In this document: in pieces, positions 5,029 through 7,266 of the stretch
Layout: every line of letters starts with the position of its first letter
Numbering within the stretch: position 1 is the stretch's first letter
Origin: Candidatus Tectimicrobiota bacterium
Lineage (GTDB): Bacteria > JACPSX01
Direction: 5' to 3'
NCBI GenBank assembly: GCA_016193065.1
Contig: JACPSX010000174.1
Location: 1 to 7,266, forward strand
Length of the DNA stretch: 7,266 bases
The notes under the pieces: generated by a model
What the model was told of the DNA's origin: nothing
The model's database searches: none
What the model saw: only the letters and a program-made list of their open reading frames with translations
Program-made: the position numbers and the translations under genes

Positions 5029-7266
5029 GTGTTGCCCTCTGAGCACGCACAACCCTCGATCCGCTCCCAGGCTCTTCGTTTTCCCCTCTACCTCCTCTGC
5101 GTGTTCGTGATTGGCCTGAGCGTCCTGTCCTACGAGATCATTCTGACCCGATTCTTCTCAGCTCTGTTTTCCTATCATTTCGTGTTTGTCGCTGTGTCCC
5201 TGGCTGTTCTTGGTTTGGGCTTGGGAGGACTGCTCGCCGCCAGGCTCCCAAAGCCGCGGGGAGCTGCACCCCTTGTGTACGGAGTCCTGCAGGGGAGAGC
5301 CGCTTTCTTCCTGGGTCTTTCACTGGTTGTTGTACTTGTTTTGTTTGCCTATTTTCCCTGGATGCGACGTGTGTGGTTTTTGAGCCTGATCGCTCTGCCG
5401 CCATTTGGCGCAGCCGGGTATTCTCTCGCTCTGACAATGCGGTTATTCTCCAGCGAGAGTTCCCGAGTCTACTGGGCTGATCTCAGCGGCGGGGCACTGG
5501 GCACTCTCCTCGTTGTGGTTGGGCTCCAAAAGTGGGGGCCCGTGGTTACCCTCCTCCTTCTCGTTGCTCTGATCACTCTGATTTCAGGGTTGTGCTTTCT
5601 CCAGGCGCGCTCCTGGAAGTGGTTAGGTGCAGTCGCAAGCCTTTTCTTAGCCCTCCTTCCTTTGTGGGAATTGAGCACTCCTGGCGGACCAGTTGATTTG
5701 CGCCTGAACCGCAGGCAGGGATCAGGAAATCAACTGAGCCGGCTGTTTCAAAATCCCGCGCCGGGGACGACTCTGGTCTCAAGTGAATGGAACGCTTTCG
5801 CCCGCACGGACGTGGTTGAGATCTGGGAGGATGGAAGGCGGGCTCGATTCCTGTTCACGGACGGCGGCGGCGCCTCCCGGATTCCGCAATTTCCCCGTGA
5901 CTTGCTGGAGCGTTCCTGGGTTGAGGAAGATCCGGGGTTGTTCCCCTTTCTCGCTGCTGCTCCCAGGAAAGTTCTGGTGATCGGAGCGGGCGGCGGGCGG
6001 GACGTCCTTCTTTCCCTCCGGGGCGGAGCTGAAGAGATTACGGCGGTGGACGTGAACCCGGAAGCCCTAAGGGCCGTGAGACGCTACGCGGGGGATCTGG
6101 CCCGGCTCAAGAACGTACGCTGGGTTGTAGATGAAGGGAGAGGATTTTTGCAGCGCAGCAAGGAACGCTACGATCTCATCTATCTGCCCCTGGTCTACAC
6201 CGACCGCCCCGAGGCCATCAGCTACTCTCTGGTGGAAAATTACATCTTTACCCGCGAGGCGTTCCGGGAGTATCTCAACCATCTCACGGAGCGAGGACTG
6301 CTGGTCATCCGGGCCCACGATTTCAACGACTTTACCCGGGCTGCGCTGACCGCTCTGGAAGCCCTGGAGGGCCGGAGCGGAAATGATTCCAGAGCCATGC
6401 GCCACCTGATCGGCGTGCACCGCAGTGAAGGGTTCCTCCTGGACCCCCAGGCGATGAGCTACCCACTGTTGCTCGTTCGCAATACTCCCTATCAACCCCA
6501 GGAGTCCTCCCGCATCCTTAAGATTGCACTTGGGGCCGGGCTGTATCCAATTTTCATCCCGGAGCTCGTGGCCCGGTCCCCGTTTTCGGCTCTTGCCGCC
6601 GGCGGGGAAACCCCGCAGCAATTCAGCCGTCGCTTTCCTCAGAACCTCTCTCCCACTTGGGATGATCGGCCGTTCTTCTATCAAACGAATCGATTCCCGC
6701 CCCGGCCGTTGCTGCTTTTGCTGCTGTTCGTTTCCGCTGTCTTGCTGGCCTTGCTCTTTGTCTACCTGCGGCGAGGAGAAGATTTTCCCGTTCGGCGCCC
6801 TCTAAAAGCGGCGGCTCTCTATTTCTCCGCCCTGGGGGTAGGATACATGTTGATTGAAGTGGCTCTCCTGCAGCGCTTCATCCAGATCCTCGGGTTTCCC
6901 ACTCTGACGTTTTCCGTCCTCCTGTTTGTCCTTCTCCTTTCAGGAGGGGTGGGGAGCTGGTGCAGCCGCTTGATCCCCGTCGAGCGCGGCACCCGGTTTA
7001 TCTTGGTTCTGGGTTTTCTCCTTCTCGTTGCGAGTTTCCTTTTTTTCCGGACTTTGCCTTCTCTGGTTTCCTGGGCTGCCTCCCAGGAGCTCTGGGCGCG
7101 ATCTCTGGTGTCCATGGGGGTTCTTTTTCCGCTGGGCTTTGTCCTGGGGATCCCTTTCCCCCTTGGGGTCCGTCTCCTGGAGGATCGAGGTCTGGCGTCG
7201 GAGATCCCCTGGATGTGGGGGCTCAACGGGGTCGCTTCGGTGCTGGGATCGGTGGCGGCTGTGGCG
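5029..7266 (+). CDS. Membrane-embedded spermidine-synthase-like SAM-domain protein, cut by window end
   Basis: The frame is open from GTG 5029 (TTG 5032 is also possible) to the window edge, 746 codons without a stop. No ribosome-binding site is seen, but the start is 4 nt after the previous stop, fitting coupled translation. Residues about 18-210 contain six or seven membrane helices, with YEIILTRFFSALFSYHF near the start and ADLSGGALG at the loop before the later helices. Residues about 255-490 are a soluble Rossmann methyltransferase-like domain: KVLVIGAGGGRD (314-325, SAM loop), VDVNP (340-344, ribose-binding Asp341) and DEGRGFL (368-374, adenine side). A second membrane block follows from about residue 560, with GYMLIEVALLQRF, a FPTLTFSVLL segment and WMWGLNGVASVLGS at the end. 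This is the known long fusion type of SpeE-like proteins. The strand after motif III reads YDLIYLPLVYTDRP and lacks the usual catalytic D-S/T-x-D-P, so true polyamine synthesis is doubtful. Confidence 0.88.
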   Translation, partial: MLPSEHAQPSIRSQALRFPLYLLCVFVIGLSVLSYEIILTRFFSALFSYHFVFVAVSLAVLGLGLGGLLAARLPKPRGAAPLVYGVLQGRAAFFLGLSLVVVLVLFAYFPWMRRVWFLSLIALPPFGAAGYSLALTMRLFSSESSRVYWADLSGGALGTLLVVVGLQKWGPVVTLLLLVALITLISGLCFLQARSWKWLGAVASLFLALLPLWELSTPGGPVDLRLNRRQGSGNQLSRLFQNPAPGTTLVSSEWNAFARTDVVEIWEDGRRARFLFTDGGGASRIPQFPRDLLERSWVEEDPGLFPFLAAAPRKVLVIGAGGGRDVLLSLRGGAEEITAVDVNPEALRAVRRYAGDLARLKNVRWVVDEGRGFLQRSKERYDLIYLPLVYTDRPEAISYSLVENYIFTREAFREYLNHLTERGLLVIRAHDFNDFTRAALTALEALEGRSGNDSRAMRHLIGVHRSEGFLLDPQAMSYPLLLVRNTPYQPQESSRILKIALGAGLYPIFIPELVARSPFSALAAGGETPQQFSRRFPQNLSPTWDDRPFFYQTNRFPPRPLLLLLLFVSAVLLALLFVYLRRGEDFPVRRPLKAAALYFSALGVGYMLIEVALLQRFIQILGFPTLTFSVLLFVLLLSGGVGSWCSRLIPVERGTRFILVLGFLLLVASFLFFRTLPSLVSWAASQELWARSLVSMGVLFPLGFVLGIPFPLGVRLLEDRGLASEIPWMWGLNGVASVLGSVAAVA

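Noticed and set aside
6067-6684. Leftward 205-codon frame inside the spermidine-synthase-like gene
   Set aside because: It mirrors the SAM-domain coding sequence on the other strand, which has clear motifs and an unbroken frame.

Overview
This is a bacterial, GC-rich, mesophile-looking window whose gene families (Asp-box propeller proteins, Met-rich Spy/CpxP-like proteins, membrane-embedded spermidine-synthase-like proteins, short CAGGC...-ended repeats) resemble uncultured soil or subsurface lineages such as NC10, Rokubacteria, Nitrospirota or the former Deltaproteobacteria. That placement is an impression from family content; no marker gene is present.

Layout. 1-110 is an imperfect palindrome. 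145-1587 is a minus-strand cluster: a small secreted protein (1587-1243), a six-bladed Asp-box beta-propeller (1175-276) and a 49-aa membrane protein (294-145) that overlaps the propeller end. The propeller frame contains one in-frame TGA (552-554). Reading continues in the same frame on the other side, and a hairpin matching the bacterial SECIS layout follows at the expected distance, so I read it as a selenoprotein with a Cys-x-Sec motif. A divergent region (about 1588-1685) carries a MerR-type promoter/operator driving a 62-aa Cys-rich protein (1686-1874), then a strong terminator, then a MerR regulator (1930-2367). The convergent gene 2817-2374 is a DUF123 GIY-YIG-type protein.

2944-4053 encodes a Met-rich exported Spy/CpxP-like protein with an extra C-terminal domain, followed by a terminator hairpin. 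4321-4506 encodes a tiny membrane protein with a Cys-Cys-Gly-Gly-His motif. A 138-bp MITE-like repeat abuts its stop codon, then a long hairpin, then an 81-aa membrane-anchored protein (4779-5024) and a large membrane protein with a SAM-binding spermidine-synthase-like domain that runs off the right edge (5029-7266).

How they may work together (inference): the MerR regulator with metal-type cysteines, its ZntR-like operator, the CxxCxxC protein, the Met-rich periplasmic protein and small proteins with Cys/His tails suggest envelope metal or redox stress handling. The CxU propeller would act on the outer face of the membrane in the same setting. No catalytic reaction can be assigned to most of these genes from sequence alone.
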